From Panaeolus papilionaceus (lineage: Eukaryota; Basidiomycota; Agaricomycetes; Agaricales), in NCBI GenBank assembly GCA_015501605.1, contig JADNRZ010000005.1, forward strand, positions 2,418,001 through 2,482,000: a stretch of 64,000 nucleotides of DNA. Reading direction: 5' to 3'. Numbering within the stretch: the stretch's first letter is position 1; the number at the start of each line of letters is the position of its first letter. Shown here piece after piece: positions 23,875 to 39,290 of the stretch. The translations under genes were made by a program, and so were the position numbers. The notes under the pieces were generated by a model. The model was given only the letters and a program-made list of their open reading frames with translations. It was not told the origin of the DNA and searched no databases.

Positions 23875-25269
23875 CGATCGACGTACACACATCCTCATAT
23901 CCCTGATAGACATGCAGTGCTGTATGCCAGAGTCACCTATCAGTCATGATGACAAATGTTTCATTGGTTAAAATATTTGAATACAAGCATCGTACCCTTG
24001 TTTTCCTTTGATAGTATCTTTCTGACGTATGTAGTTCTGTTCTTCCAACTTCAAACCAGTACCTAGTGTGTAATATCTATCGTCTTGCTATATATTTTTC
24101 TCCTTTCGAATACGGACGAGGAGTTCGAGAGACGTTTGGTATAAAGCCGTTTCCATTCTTAGAAATGCGGTATAGGAGAGGGTTTACATCTATGACCTGA
24201 TGATTGTTGCAGGAGGCCGGTTCGCTGTAAAGCAGCAGGCGCTAACAAACATCAATAAGCGCCCATACAACCTGCCCGCATTACAACTTACGATGGTCTT
24301 GTAATCTTTCCTAGTTCATAATGGACCCGATTTCTTTTTGTTTTCACTATCAGTGACACTAAGCCGGTATTAATTCCCGCTACCTTTAGGTAGTGGGTTT
24401 TAGTGGAATGTTTTTTAAATTTTTGGCGGAAGATTTCAGGTGGCTGTACTATCAGGTCCGTATGGTAATTAACTCCCACTCCTATACTCCACAATCCAAA
24501 CATTATCTGATGCCCTCCTCAATATTTATCGAGAATGGATATCCCTTTAATCCCTTGACCCTTTATCCTACACCGAAAAGATGATCTATGCACGCGAGCG
24601 CCAGGAGGAGTCAACCGGAGGTTGACGACGAGTGGCAGTCGCACTCTTAGACTACAACAAAGCTCAAATTCAGTGTTGTTGGTTGTATCAGGATTCAGTC
24701 GGCACAGTGTCTTGGGTCCATAGAGATTCAAACTCATGGATTAAAATTTAACACCAAATTAACACTCGAAGCGTTCTCAATTAATGGATTTTGATTCAGG
24801 AATGATCAGAGAGGTATCGAATAGCAGGGTGTGTTGCCTTGTGTGGTAACTGACTCTACACTCTGCATCGCATGGTTTGGATCAAGCCAACGTCGTGTTT
24901 TTGTAGGAAGACATCTGGATAGATTCAAGGTGCTACACGCTCTAAGAACAACATTATGGTAGCGGGCTATGCGGCGTTATCGTTATTCGGCGTTGGCCGA
25001 TATGATGACATTCAGTAATTCGGGTTGCCGTTTATGGACACTTGTTGTCCGAAGCCTTGCTAAACTCCGACAGTTCGTCATGCGATGTCGCCATCAATGT
25101 TCACGTTGGAGTCCCCGTTGCCATCTTCCTCCCTCCCATGATTCCCTCTCCATATTCCTTAATATACGGTCTTGAAACCGCTTTTTTACGTAATGAACAT
25201 GTTTGATTTTTTGCCAGTAGCTGTCACGCCAAAGATATGGTAAAAGTTGTCCAGATTACCTACGAACAA
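23875..25269. other. Intergenic, nothing recognised
   Basis: No convincing gene. Minus-strand sequence at 25,000-25,200 may hold the last remnants of the F-box pseudogene to its right, but the frame is not continuous. Confidence 0.45.
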
Positions 25270-26235
25270 CATGGATTTCAGGCTCCTATATGGTTGCTGT
25301 ACGAGCTCGGGATCAGAATTGCGGAATGGACAATTTCGAATGTAGATGCTGATGGATCGAAGCTTTTCAGGTGATTAATGAGTTGCATGGGCGGAACAAT
25401 TCCCTCGATGATCAGTTCGGTAAGGTTATAACCCTGCTCTACATGGTGAGGATCTGGTGAACCCCGGTAGTTCGCATGATGAGTCGTAGAACCTGAAGGG
25501 ATGGTGAATCGAGAATGAAAAAAAATGGGATGTTCATGACTTTGCTGAATGTCAATGTCGTAAGTATACCAAATTGAAGATGGTGTCGAATGAATGAGAG
25601 CATTTCACGATCCTCCTCGACCGGCGAACGATGCACCTCGGCAGTTTACCCACGACGTGTACCGTGCTGAGGTTGGGAAGACGTATATATATATAATCTC
25701 TCATTGTTATGTGGCGCCTCATTCGGTTATTCCTCGACACTGTTGATGATGACGACACACTCCAGCGCAGCACCCTGATGCAGTGCCTAATGGTAGATCC
25801 CAATCCTCGGGAATCCATCAACGATGCGTACATTTCTCCTTGCTTCCGTGGCCAACTCTCATGCCCGATTGTAACGTACTTAAACAACAGTTGTTTAAGC
25901 ACAATTGCCCAACCTTTGCAAACGGAGGGGAGCTTTATGAATTCAACAAGCTTCACCTTGGCGCCATCTGGCTCGTCAGGTATTACGAAATCGACAAAGA
26001 TCTTCCAAAGAAGATCATATGGCAGGCTGACTTTATGTCCCCCCAAGCGATTAACGGCGACTTGTAGTGTTGATATAACTGGAATTGCGGTTAAGTCGAC
26101 TGTAGAATCGGGGACCATAGTCGCACCGTCTGAAGGTAAGATGGATAAGCAAAGCACTAACGTATCTGTATTTATACTTTTCCCGTTGTTCAAATTCGGT
26201 GGGGGGGGGGGCATTTTGATGCTGGGCGCTTGCAT
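25270..26235 (-). pseudogene. F-box/LRR-type gene, probably decayed
   Basis: The minus-strand frame from 26235 has an F-box-like N-terminus: VSLPYDLLWKIFVDFVIPDE, then IKLPSVCKGWAIVLKQLLFK and YVTIGHESWP, the typical order for Agaricomycete F-box proteins (F-box, then LPSVCKGW). The reading continues to LPNLSTVHVVGKLPR (about 25,650), after which the coherent reading (EEDREMLSFIRHHLQFGILT and SPSLQVLRLIMR) is in another frame. A third frame then carries YNLTELIIEGIVPPM near 25,400. No intron long enough bridges the first shift. An 11-C homopolymer sits in the N-terminal coding part (26201-26211). I infer a pseudogene; an annotation with unusual introns cannot be excluded. Confidence 0.6.
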
Positions 26236-26548
26236 TTTCTATACTTGGTCAGGAGGGTATTTGCGAGCGTTAGAAATTTAAGCCCTGCACCTTGGTGTCA
26301 TTATCACGCGTTGTGAGGCGCAGCTTGTCTTAAAGGGATGGCGTGTAAAAGGCAGTGCCGCGCCTGGACCAAGCCTTTGTGCTGCCGTTTCGGAGTGCGT
26401 TTTCTCAATAGGGCAAATATTACTTGACGTGAACTTGGACAAAATAGATACAACGATAGGAATAAAAGCGTCTACGTTGCACTTTACAATACATACATGT
26501 CGATGACCCATTCATGACAGGGAGTGTGTTATCTCTAAGATATAAGGC

Positions 26549-27573
26549 CTAATGACTCTCGGCCCTGGTCTCGGTGATTGAATGCTCCCATAGCCTTTCC
26601 TGCGCTCCGACCTGAGTTGGAAATCCAGAAACACCCACTTCGTCTGCGTACTGATCCCTCCTATTTACTCCAGGGTGTGCGTAAACCAATGCGTGATACA
26701 TGAACTCAGCACACGTCTCAGGAGGGGTGGTGACCATCCACAACAACGGCTGCATGAAGAACCCGATTAGCTTGGCTACAGGATAGACAAGCATACTGTT
26801 CAATGTCGACGATCCCGCCATACCCATTCCACTGTTGACAAAGCCAGGGTAGATGTGTGTGAATGCAATTGACTCGTTGCGGCGGGCGAATTCCTGGAAA
26901 AAATATTGTCATGCTCTCATTCTGGAGGTTCTGAGGACGTATAGAAACTTACCGCAACCATCAAGTCGTTATAGGAGATGGTCTCCGCCATTGCTTTCAA
27001 CCCCCTGTATCCCTTCTTCAAGCCCAGGTCATCCAAGTCCACATCACCCCATCCTTGTCCAGCCCCTAAAATAGAGAGCACATTCGCGCTCTCTCCGCAT
27101 TCTTTCGCCTTCTTGAGCAAAGGCATCAAGTCGTGAGTTAATCGGAACCGTGCGTAGTAACGCGACGCGAGTTTCTTATCAATACCCTCTTCCGTGTCCT
27201 CACGTCCTAATAGTCCGAATACTCCAGCAGAGTGAACAAGGTAGTTGATTTTGGCAAGTTTGGAGGAGAGTGTTGAAGCGAGTGATGCCACATTTTTCAT
27301 AAGTGTTAGGTCGCACTTGATGAACTCGTATGTGTATGAGACACCCCCATCCTCGTGGTTGTCCGGGTGTGGATGTAGAGCGCTGATGACTTCTTGTGCC
27401 GCTCGTTCGTTTCGTCCAACAAGGACGATGTGTGCCCGTCCTCGCAAGTATTTGGCGAAAAGCTGAGTGAGAGCTCTACCGATTCCAGACGTTGCTCCTG
27501 TTATGACAACTACAGGTGTAAATGATGGATTGAAAGCTGCGTTGTCCGATTTGGCGCGTTCAAGGGAAGGCAT
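26549..27573 (-). CDS. Short-chain dehydrogenase/reductase-like protein 1 (321 aa)
   Basis: Two exons, 27573-26953 and 26893-26549, joined by a 59-nt intron. The Rossmann nucleotide-binding motif VVVITGATSGIGRA (residues about 21-34), AHIVLVGRNERAAQE and a YEFIKCDL segment point to an NADP-type SDR. INYLVHSAGVFG is the NNAG-like strand-4 motif (here HSAG). When the stretch before EFARR is aligned to classical SDRs of the retinol-dehydrogenase type, the catalytic Tyr and Lys of YxxxK fall on Met and Ile (KAMAETISYNDLM). The usual active-site pair is therefore absent, apparently a family trait because the neighbour at 28060-29044 shows the same. PGFVNSGMG follows the expected sheet. The substrate is unknown. 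Paralogue in tandem, same strand, about 0.5 kb apart. Confidence 0.82.
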
Positions 27574-28059
27574 GGTGAAGGCTTATGGGCGAATCAATCT
27601 CAGAGGATAGCGCGGAATTAAAGAGAGAGAAGCTGTCAAGACAATATGAGGGCGTCAACTTTGCCGGCTGAAAGAAGGGAGGATGGGGGGGAACGATGCA
27701 AGGTGGTGGTAAGAATCCAACATGATGACGCAGCCTGTGCTGGGTCCATGGAATGAGGGACCAAATCAAGGACAAATTATGCAGCGCCAGGTACGGTCTA
27801 GCGTTGGGTTTGATATGTTAGTTCGTGCGAACATGTTCAAATGGTGATGTCTCTGGGAGCGTGGTACATATTTTTAACCTGAGTTTACGACGAGTAGCGG
27901 TAAGCAGAACTAGTCATCATCAAGGCGGCTTATGAACAGGAAACGAGAGATCACGACTAGAGCACTTCACATTGGAGAAGGAATGCAAGTTATCATTTTC
28001 AGGTCACCAAACGATTACGATAATTTGAAACCATGTTGAGTATTCCTCAGAGGCCGTAT
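27574..28059. other. Intergenic between the tandem SDR-like genes
   Basis: It holds the presumed promoter of gene 1 (just right of 27573) and the 3' flank of gene 2. Nothing else is visible. Confidence 0.5.
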
Positions 28060-29044
28060 TCAATCGGCATGAGTCTCGACCCCGGTTTCCTTCAAAGAAT
28101 GCTCCCACATAGCTTCTTGCGCACCTTCTGTGGTCGGATAGTTCTTCATCCCTACATCGTCGCCATGCCGATTGCGCAGACTCATGCCGGGCTTCGAATC
28201 AAGCAGCGCATAAAGCATGTGTTCAGCACAAACGTCAGGTGTGGTGAACAGCAGCCAAATGAGGGGCCTGAACACGAAGTTCAGAGCCTTCTGGTAAAAT
28301 AGTTTTGGTGCAAACGTATCGACAAATCCAGGGTGGGCATGCACGAATGCGATTCCCTCTTCACGGCGAGCGAATTCCTGCATGAGAAAGTAAATTTAGT
28401 AAGCTGAACATCTCGATCCCTTCAGTGATGTATGAAAAATAGATCACCCCAATCATAAGGTCATTATATGTAACCGTTTGCTCCATCGACTTTAGACCGC
28501 CATGAGCCTTCTTTAATCCGAGATCATCCATCAACAATGGTTTCGACAAACCACCGCCAAGAATTGCGAGAACGCCAACTTGCTCGCCTAAATCCCTCGC
28601 CTTTCTCAAGAGAGGCATGACTTCGTAGGTCAGAGCAAAGCGACAATAATAACGGATTGCCATTTTCTCATCAATCCCTTCCTCTGTCTCGACTCTTTTC
28701 TCAAAGCTAGCCACTCCAGCAGAGTGAATCAAGAAATTGATCTTAGACAAACGCCCTTGGAGGGTCTTTGCCAGCTCACGAACGTTCTTCATGAGCTTCA
28801 GGTCGCACGGAAGGAACTCATACGTGCAGCCCTCGAGGGCGGGAGGCAAGCCTGCGACGATGTTAGTCGCAGCAGCCTCGTTACGCCCAACAAGGACAAT
28901 GTGTGCACGCCCGATGGTATACTGGGCGAAGATCTCGACTATCTTTTGGCCAATACCAAAGGTGGAGCCTGTAATAACCATCACAGGAATGTAGTTGGGC
29001 TTGTAAGCTGCGTTTGCAGCTTTGACTATCGAGAGAGAGGGCAT
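28060..29044 (-). CDS. Short-chain dehydrogenase/reductase-like protein 2 (304 aa)
   Basis: Two exons, 29044-28448 and 28377-28060, with the intron in the same place as in gene 1. The start at 29044 (MPSLSIVKAANAAY) was chosen over an upstream in-frame Met at 29128 because gene 1 starts MPSLERAKSDNAAF. The nucleotide-binding motif is MVITGSTFGIGQK, followed by AHIVLVGRNEAAA, YEFLPCDLKLMKNV and INFLIHSAGVASF. As in gene 1, the position of the catalytic Tyr-x3-Lys is occupied by other residues (KSMEQTVTYNDLM). The C-terminal exon (EFARREEGIAFVHAHPGF) matches gene 1 closely. Gene duplication is clear, while N-terminal and C-terminal thirds have diverged. Activity and substrate are unknown. Confidence 0.82.
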
Positions 29045-30047
29045 GGTAAAGCTGGTTGGTGATGGTAAAGAAGTGGGGTAAGGAAGTGGGAGTAACAAGG
29101 AGATGAGGGGGAGAGTGGCTAAAGTCAACCAGTATTTATATGTTCACTCGTATGTTTGACACTTGATGTTTTTGTTTGTACCAGTGGGTGCCTGGAACCT
29201 CGAAGAACAGTCGTGTTGGATTGAATCCGGGTTTGTCCGTCCCTACGCGAGAGATTTCTAGCCCTTCCACATGACTACTTATACATAAATATAAGTGAGA
29301 AACCCATAAAGAAAGTAGTCAATACGGGAGATATGGAAGGGCATTCTACCGCGCCAAACCTCTGGAATGCTTCAATGAGCACCCTGTATGGGGCGTTTGA
29401 AGCCAGAATGATGTTCATCGTAAAAGTTACCAATCCGCAACATAAACCTTTGACAATAGAAGCGACTTACTGAGCACATTGAATCGCTGACAAAAATCCC
29501 GATGACACAGGAAGGCGCGATTCTGAATCGTTCACAATTTGCGTTTGAGTCAGGGGGTGTTCCCTGGGGTTTTCGGCGACCTCATCCCTTCCTGATTTGG
29601 ACGTGACAGTCATTATGGACTATCAGAGGTCCGTCCCATATATGGTAGTAGGACCATCAAAACTCCATTGTCAAATCTGCGCGCAGTCAGTTGCCTCAAA
29701 ACATCCTCTGCCGTCGACGTCGTATTTATGATGAAGATGTGTGTTAAACATTAGAAGTGACACCGCTAGACCTCAAAGCATTGGATTCCATCATCTTGAT
29801 TAACTTTACAGTGCTTATGTTGGTTATTATCTTACAGCTTCATATAGTCATGGACAACTCAAGTCTTGCATGCTTTCCTGTTTCTAACGTGCTCTCAGAT
29901 GAGTTGATATTAAAATAAGCAGCGAACAGCCCCTGTTTTGAGTACTTGTCCAATTGTTATTATATATACACGGATATAACCCAAGGTAAGATACATATAC
30001 TGTGTAAAGAGTTAGGTAGAAATGAGAACCACGAGGGCTAATCGGGT
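29045..30047. other. Intergenic, nothing recognised
   Basis: It contains the upstream region of SDR gene 2 and the 3' flank of the copper ATPase. AT-rich stretches near 29,275 and 29,960 are the only features noticed. Confidence 0.5.
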
Positions 30048-33000
30048 TTAAACCAGAGATTCGTTTGGTTGTTGGTCGTGAGTCATATCGGATACACGCG
30101 GTTCTCGATAGAGGCGTAGCAGAAGCGAGCTGCAGACCACCGATGTTGAGCTGGTATTCAGCATCAGTACTCGCTCAAACGATCAACGGAGACATAACTT
30201 ACGATAAGGTCATCGCTAGAGCTGACCAGACTGGGTCGAGTCTGACATGGCCAGCAGGATAGATTACACCCGCTGCGACGGGTATCGCTAAGATGTTGTA
30301 AATGCAAGCCCAAAGCTGAAGAACGAATTTAAGTAAGCAAAGTTTATTCAATCATTAGCTAAAATAAGCTTACGAAGTTGAACTTGACACGTCTAAAGAC
30401 CTTTCTCGAGAGGTCGATCAACGTCAGGAGGGTCCTCAAGTTAGAGGTAAGGAGAATAAACTTGGCACTGGAGAGTGCTACGTCGCTCCCCGAGCCGATG
30501 GCGATTCCAACATCAGCCATAGTTAGAGCCTGAATGCGATGGTTGTCAGACGAAATAGTTAGGCGTATTGCAAAGTATACTCACAGGAGCATCGTTTATC
30601 CCATCTCCGACCATCGCGACCAACCGTCTAGTGGAGTTGCGACGAGAACGCCAGGTGCTCTCCTTTCGAGATATTGGAAGAGCCTGAAGCCATTGGATCT
30701 TCTCTGCCTATACACGATGAGTGTCAATAGGAAAGACTTAACACATATAATAGAATATAAACGTACTTTTCCATCGGGGAGAACACCAGCGATCACATTC
30801 TCGAGCGGTATCCCCACTTGTCCAGCCACAGCTTTCGCAGTCACCTCATTATCCCCCGAGATCATCCACACCTCTACACCCTGCGCTCTCAGCCTCTTCA
30901 CAACGGACTGCGCCTCGGGTCTAATTTTGTCCGCAATAGAAAAAATAGCCACCAGAGTAAAAATAGAAGGTTTCTCCTCGAGGACATCGTCACGAGTCGG
31001 TGTAGGTATCGGTGTCGATGAGTGATGACAGCTGATCGCCAAAAGCACGACACTCTTCCCCTCGCGCTTCATCCGAGCCAGCTGCTCTGATTCAGCCGCA
31101 TTTGGGAAGGCCTCGTACTCGTGCAGAAATGCCTCATTCCCCATGATGGCAGTCCATGTGCGTTTCTCAGCTCCATTGGTGCCGTTGACGAATGTACCCT
31201 TCATACCTCTACCTGGAATCTCCTCGACGTTTTGGGCGACGAGGTGGCTGGATCCGGGGGTATCGAAGTGCTGGGCCAATGCATGACACAAGGGATGTGA
31301 GCTCGCAGACGCTAGCTGTCGAACTATGGTGGGGATATCGCTTTCGTCGCATGGTGGGGAGGGTGAAGTATACTTTTCGTCCAAGGGGGAGCTGGTAAAG
31401 ATTGAAGAGGGTACATAGTCGGTTACTTTGGGTTCTGCTCCCTCGGTTAGGGTTCCTGTCTTGTCGAAGACGACGATCTCGATCTTGGACGCTTCCTGAA
31501 AGGCTTCACCACCACCGCGTACGAGGATACCATACTTCGCAGCAAGCCCTGAGCCCACCATCAGGGCTGTGGGTGCTGCAAGGCCGATTCCGCACGGACA
31601 TGCGATGATGAAGACTGCGATCGCGAACTCGAGTGACCAGACGGCTGAGAAAGGAAATTTAAGTTCGTATCGCGTTGGGGAAGATATCAACTCGAAGTCA
31701 CTCACGCCATCCACCTGGCATACCAGCCACGGTGTCGTTCCCCAGCTTCCCACTAAGACCAATGCTGAGCCATATAATCCACGTCGAGATAGCGAGAGCG
31801 GTGATAACAGGGACGAAGTAGGATGTGATCAAGTCCGCGAAGCGTTCGATTGGGGCCCTTTTCGTTTGACCTTGGCGAACGACGTCAATAATTTTGTCCA
31901 ACCTAAGATGAGAAAAATAGGCGTGTTAGCAAAAAGTCATGACATCAGTGAGTGAATTCGAAGACAAAAGCTTACATAGTTTCTCCGCCAGTAGCTTCCA
32001 CCTCGATATCGATCGAGCGGAGTTTGTTGACAGTACCCGCGTACACATGATCGCCTTCGCTCTTCTTCACATCACGACTTTCTCCCGTCAAAGAGCTTTC
32101 GTCGAAGTAGGTGAAACCGGAAGACACGATAGTTCCATCTACTGGAGGCGAAGTCCCAGCGGGAACACGGATGCGATCACCAGCTTCAAGGAGGTTTGTC
32201 GCTACTTTCCGAGCCTCGTGAGCTCCCTTCCCAGCATCGTCTAGTGATTCTGAAGATGATGACGTTCCTTGGCGGGATAATAGCAGAGCTTCTGGGGTTT
32301 GAAGCTTTCGAAGAAGGCTGATAGAGCTGGCAGCGTGGTGTTTACTGAAGGCTTCAATGTAACGCCCTGCGGGGAAACGTGATTAGCGATGTGGTATGCG
32401 TAACACACAGAAATGTAATGTTTACCGATCAACAAGAATGTTGCGAGGAACACGACAGAGTCGAAGTACGACATGTTCTCCTCCATTGCACCAGGATGAG
32501 GATGCCGTCTTGCGGCAATGATCAACTGTGCTACAGAAGCGACGTACGAGACACTAACACCGAGCGAGATCTAAAATTAAAAATGAGCTCAACGGAAACC
32601 TCCGGAGAAACAAGATACGTACCAAGAGATTCATGCTCCCAAAACGGGTCAACCGAGAGATGATTGACGCCTTGGAGCCAGGCCTCCAGAGAAACCACAG
32701 TTCCTTGAGTGATCTTCGATGGAACATCTGATTAATTTCGGTGAGATAGACGTGTCGTGGCTTTAAATATAACATACCTCGGCGGAATAGAACATCACGG
32801 GAGTGGCAAGGATAAATAAGGCCCACTCACCGCGCGACACCTGGCCTGCCCAGATGTGCTGTTTGAAGTACATTCGACCTGCATTGTGCTTGGGTACTAA
32901 GGACATGTAGATGATACCAATCACGAAGGTTGGAATGGCACAGAGAATGGCGACTGCAAGTCGAGCGAGAATATTGCGTTGTTCACGCCAGTGTACTTGG

Positions 33001-33637
33001 CGGGCTATGTCATCGGAAGTGGGAGGCGTCCATATTGATACAGAAATGGTGGGTGGCAAGACATCGGAAAGGGAGGATATGATGGTTCGAATGGTGAATT
33101 CTGGCACGGAGGGAATGTATGTGAGGGAGACGACATTTTTAGGATGACCTTGTTGGGGCTGCAGAACTTCCACGGAAGGGTCTAGCTGTCGTAGAAGATT
33201 GGTGACATTTTCTGGTCTATTGAATAGGGTGAGTTATTGTGGGACGCGATAAGAATATAATGGGAATGTTATGCTCACAGAGACTGATTGCCCTGCAATT
33301 CCAGGGAAACTGTACGGGATCTCTGAGCCTTTTTTGCGGCCGAAGGGTTCGAAATAGGAGAGACAGACAGCAGACGGCATTCATATCCCAAGTCTTCGAT
33401 GAGTTCCACCAGGGTGTCCGCGAGATGTGGGTTGACGATGACCGCCGAGGCTGACTTTCCCAGCAGGTTTATAGAAACGTCCGAAACCCCCTCGAGTTCG
33501 GAGACAGCATCGTTGATTGTGCCAACGCAGGACGCGCAGGTCATTCCACCAACCGAGAGTTGAACGACGAACCGCTCGTCTGGCACCATCGTGTTGAGGT
33601 CGCTTGTATGGGTCAAGCTTGGTGTTGATTGCACCAT
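30048..33637 (-). CDS. Copper-transporting P-type ATPase, CrpA/Crp1-like (P1B-1)
   Basis: This ATP-driven Cu(I) pump is most like the fungal Crp1/CrpA copper-detoxification exporters. The minus-strand model from the ATG at 33637 runs over about eleven exons to the stop at 30048 (roughly 1,000 aa). In order: one heavy-metal-associated domain with GMTCASC (residues about 31-37), a degenerate second domain, membrane helices, the actuator loop DESSLTGES, the ion-binding helix [18 protein letters not shown], the phosphorylation site [11 protein letters not shown], the nucleotide-binding SHP motif ([10 protein letters not shown]), a [15 protein letters not shown] segment, [10 protein letters not shown], and the last helices with [12 protein letters not shown] and [12 protein letters not shown]. 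The [10 protein letters not shown] form, rather than CPCALGLATP of Ccc2/ATP7-type pumps, is what suggests the CrpA clade. Plasma-membrane location is inferred from that clade. Confidence 0.9.
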
Positions 33638-37231
<3,594 letters not shown>

Positions 37232-39290
37232 CTGCATTGTGTAAACAGAAGTTTGTTCAGGTTCTTCCCGCGGCGTCACAATCAAACAAGGTCTCTATTC
37301 TTCTCTATTCATTTCTTGGATAACAAGCTTGCGACTTCTCTAGAAGGCGAGACCCAGAAAAAAGTACCATGATTCATTTTCACCCACGCAGCTCATCGAA
37401 CACTAGAGAGGTGCTTTAAATACTTTGGAGCGATTTAATTGCTATCAACCCTTCCGGGTGTTGATAAATTGCAGTACCTGAACGGGATCGCGAACGTGGC
37501 CACATCCACGTCAACACATCCCCAAATCAGTCTATCCTTGTATTCTCGTCGTCATCGTTCTGGCACGCTGTATCGCATGTTTCGGTTCAAGCTCACGCTC
37601 CATACACAGCCTACACACAGAAGTCAGAAGCAATTCACTATAACCCCAAAGCTTTCTCGATAATGTCAATAGAGGTAAGATCTATAACGGAACTGCGGGG
37701 GCTTTATCTTCGAAACTCTATGGTCAAAGACCTCCCTCTCCCATCGGTCTTCAGACTCTTCACAAGGTTGCGGACAATTAAACTTAAATGTTTACATGTC
37801 CCGCCCGACACTCCGTGGTGGCGCAACATGGATACATTGGATAGGCTGAAGCTTTACTTGCCACTGGTGGCCACCGATATGCACGTAATACGACCAAAAA
37901 AATTCATCCATTCCTCATTTATTATTATTGATGCAATAAGTCCAAACGCGCCTCGAGTGTTGCCAAGCATCTTGACGGCGGTCAAAACTTCGAACTCAGC
38001 TGCAACACCCTTGGTTGCTGTCATTGATCCCCTTTCATCCTTACCTCTTCACATCATCACATCGTCTTCGCGGGCTTTGGTCAGGACGCCACAGCTCATG
38101 AAAGGGCGTTTTTATCTGGTTAATCTTCATTTCAAGTCTTCGGAGTTCCTGAATTGACAACCCGTGATCGGTGCCATCACTGTCGCTTCAGTTGCTTTGT
38201 CCTTTGAGTCTTGAAGTTCCAAAAGCACGACCTGAGCGCAAACATGTGCGTGAATAGCCGGATGATTACCCTGAATCCCTAATTTCGATGGCCCCGCCAC
38301 CATGGATTAATCATCCCGCCAACTGTGCCTTTGTGAAATCAGACCCAACCCTGTCTAGAAGGGTACTAGTCTATGAAGCGACGGGAGTTATCTCCTCTGA
38401 AGCTAATTATTTTTCACGATTAATTTTTGAAAAAGTTGGCGCTGATTGAAAATGTCCGATGTAGTATCTGCTTTTGGACGACGAACCGATTGCCATTACG
38501 AGCACAAGTGGCTTGGGTCAATTCATGGGAGTGTCCGAGGTGAACTGTAAGCCACCTATGCTGGATACATCCCACAGCAGCGCCTTTCATTGGATGTCCA
38601 GACATTGGGGAAGGGGCGGGACGGCATATTACCATTCGAGGAACAAGAGCACTAGCCTTATCTTGGCCCCCGATCACACACTTGCTTGCCGGCTTCACTT
38701 TACACCACCCTTCGCAGCTTCGAATGGTGTCAGGCCAACCATGAGGCAGATGAACGGTGGGATTCGATCCCAAGGATATTATTAATATTTTCGACCTCAG
38801 CTCGACCCACCAAATGTCGAAGAGAACGTGGAAGGGTAATAGGCGTATATCGTCCCTGAACTGTTGCAAAGTTGGATTGGAATGCATGTCATGACCCAGT
38901 TCGCCCCCATTAAGAGCGTGTCAAGTGAGAAAACCTCTGGATACCGCAACCAGTCAATTTGCCCAGCTCAATCAGTATCACTCTTCTGTGCCTTTGATCG
39001 AGTGCCCTTTCAATTTTTCAAACCTCGGTTTTCTTTCATCCAGTGCTCCCTACCGTCTCGTGCTGAGTTTCAGGTTCCTATTTTAGACTCACAGCTGGCT
39101 CGCGATACGGAAGAAGCAGTTCTCTGCAATCAGTCACATTGATACGACCTAGTAGGTCATTCGCACCGTTATCCACAAAGCGTCTCATCAATGTTCGCAT
39201 CAATGCACCTGTTTTCTTCAAGATCCAAGGGTATCAAGCTAAGCGCGGCTATCCACTATAAGTACAGGGTGTCGCCCAGACCACTTCATC
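37232..39290. other. Mostly intergenic; possible LRR-type remnant at 37663-38157
   Basis: The plus-strand frame at 37663-38157 (164 codons, LFTRLRTIKLKCLHVPPDTP and WWRNMDTLDRLKLYLPLV) reads like the C-terminal leucine-rich part of an F-box protein, but no F-box or upstream exon can be attached. It may be a remnant or a small hypothetical gene. The rest (38,160-39,290) shows nothing. Confidence 0.4.

Noticed and set aside
26950..27575. YRGLK in SDR-like protein 1 as the catalytic YxxxK.
   Set aside because: It lies upstream of the position expected from the EFARR-anchored alignment, and the tandem paralogue has His instead of Tyr there, so it is more likely coincidental.
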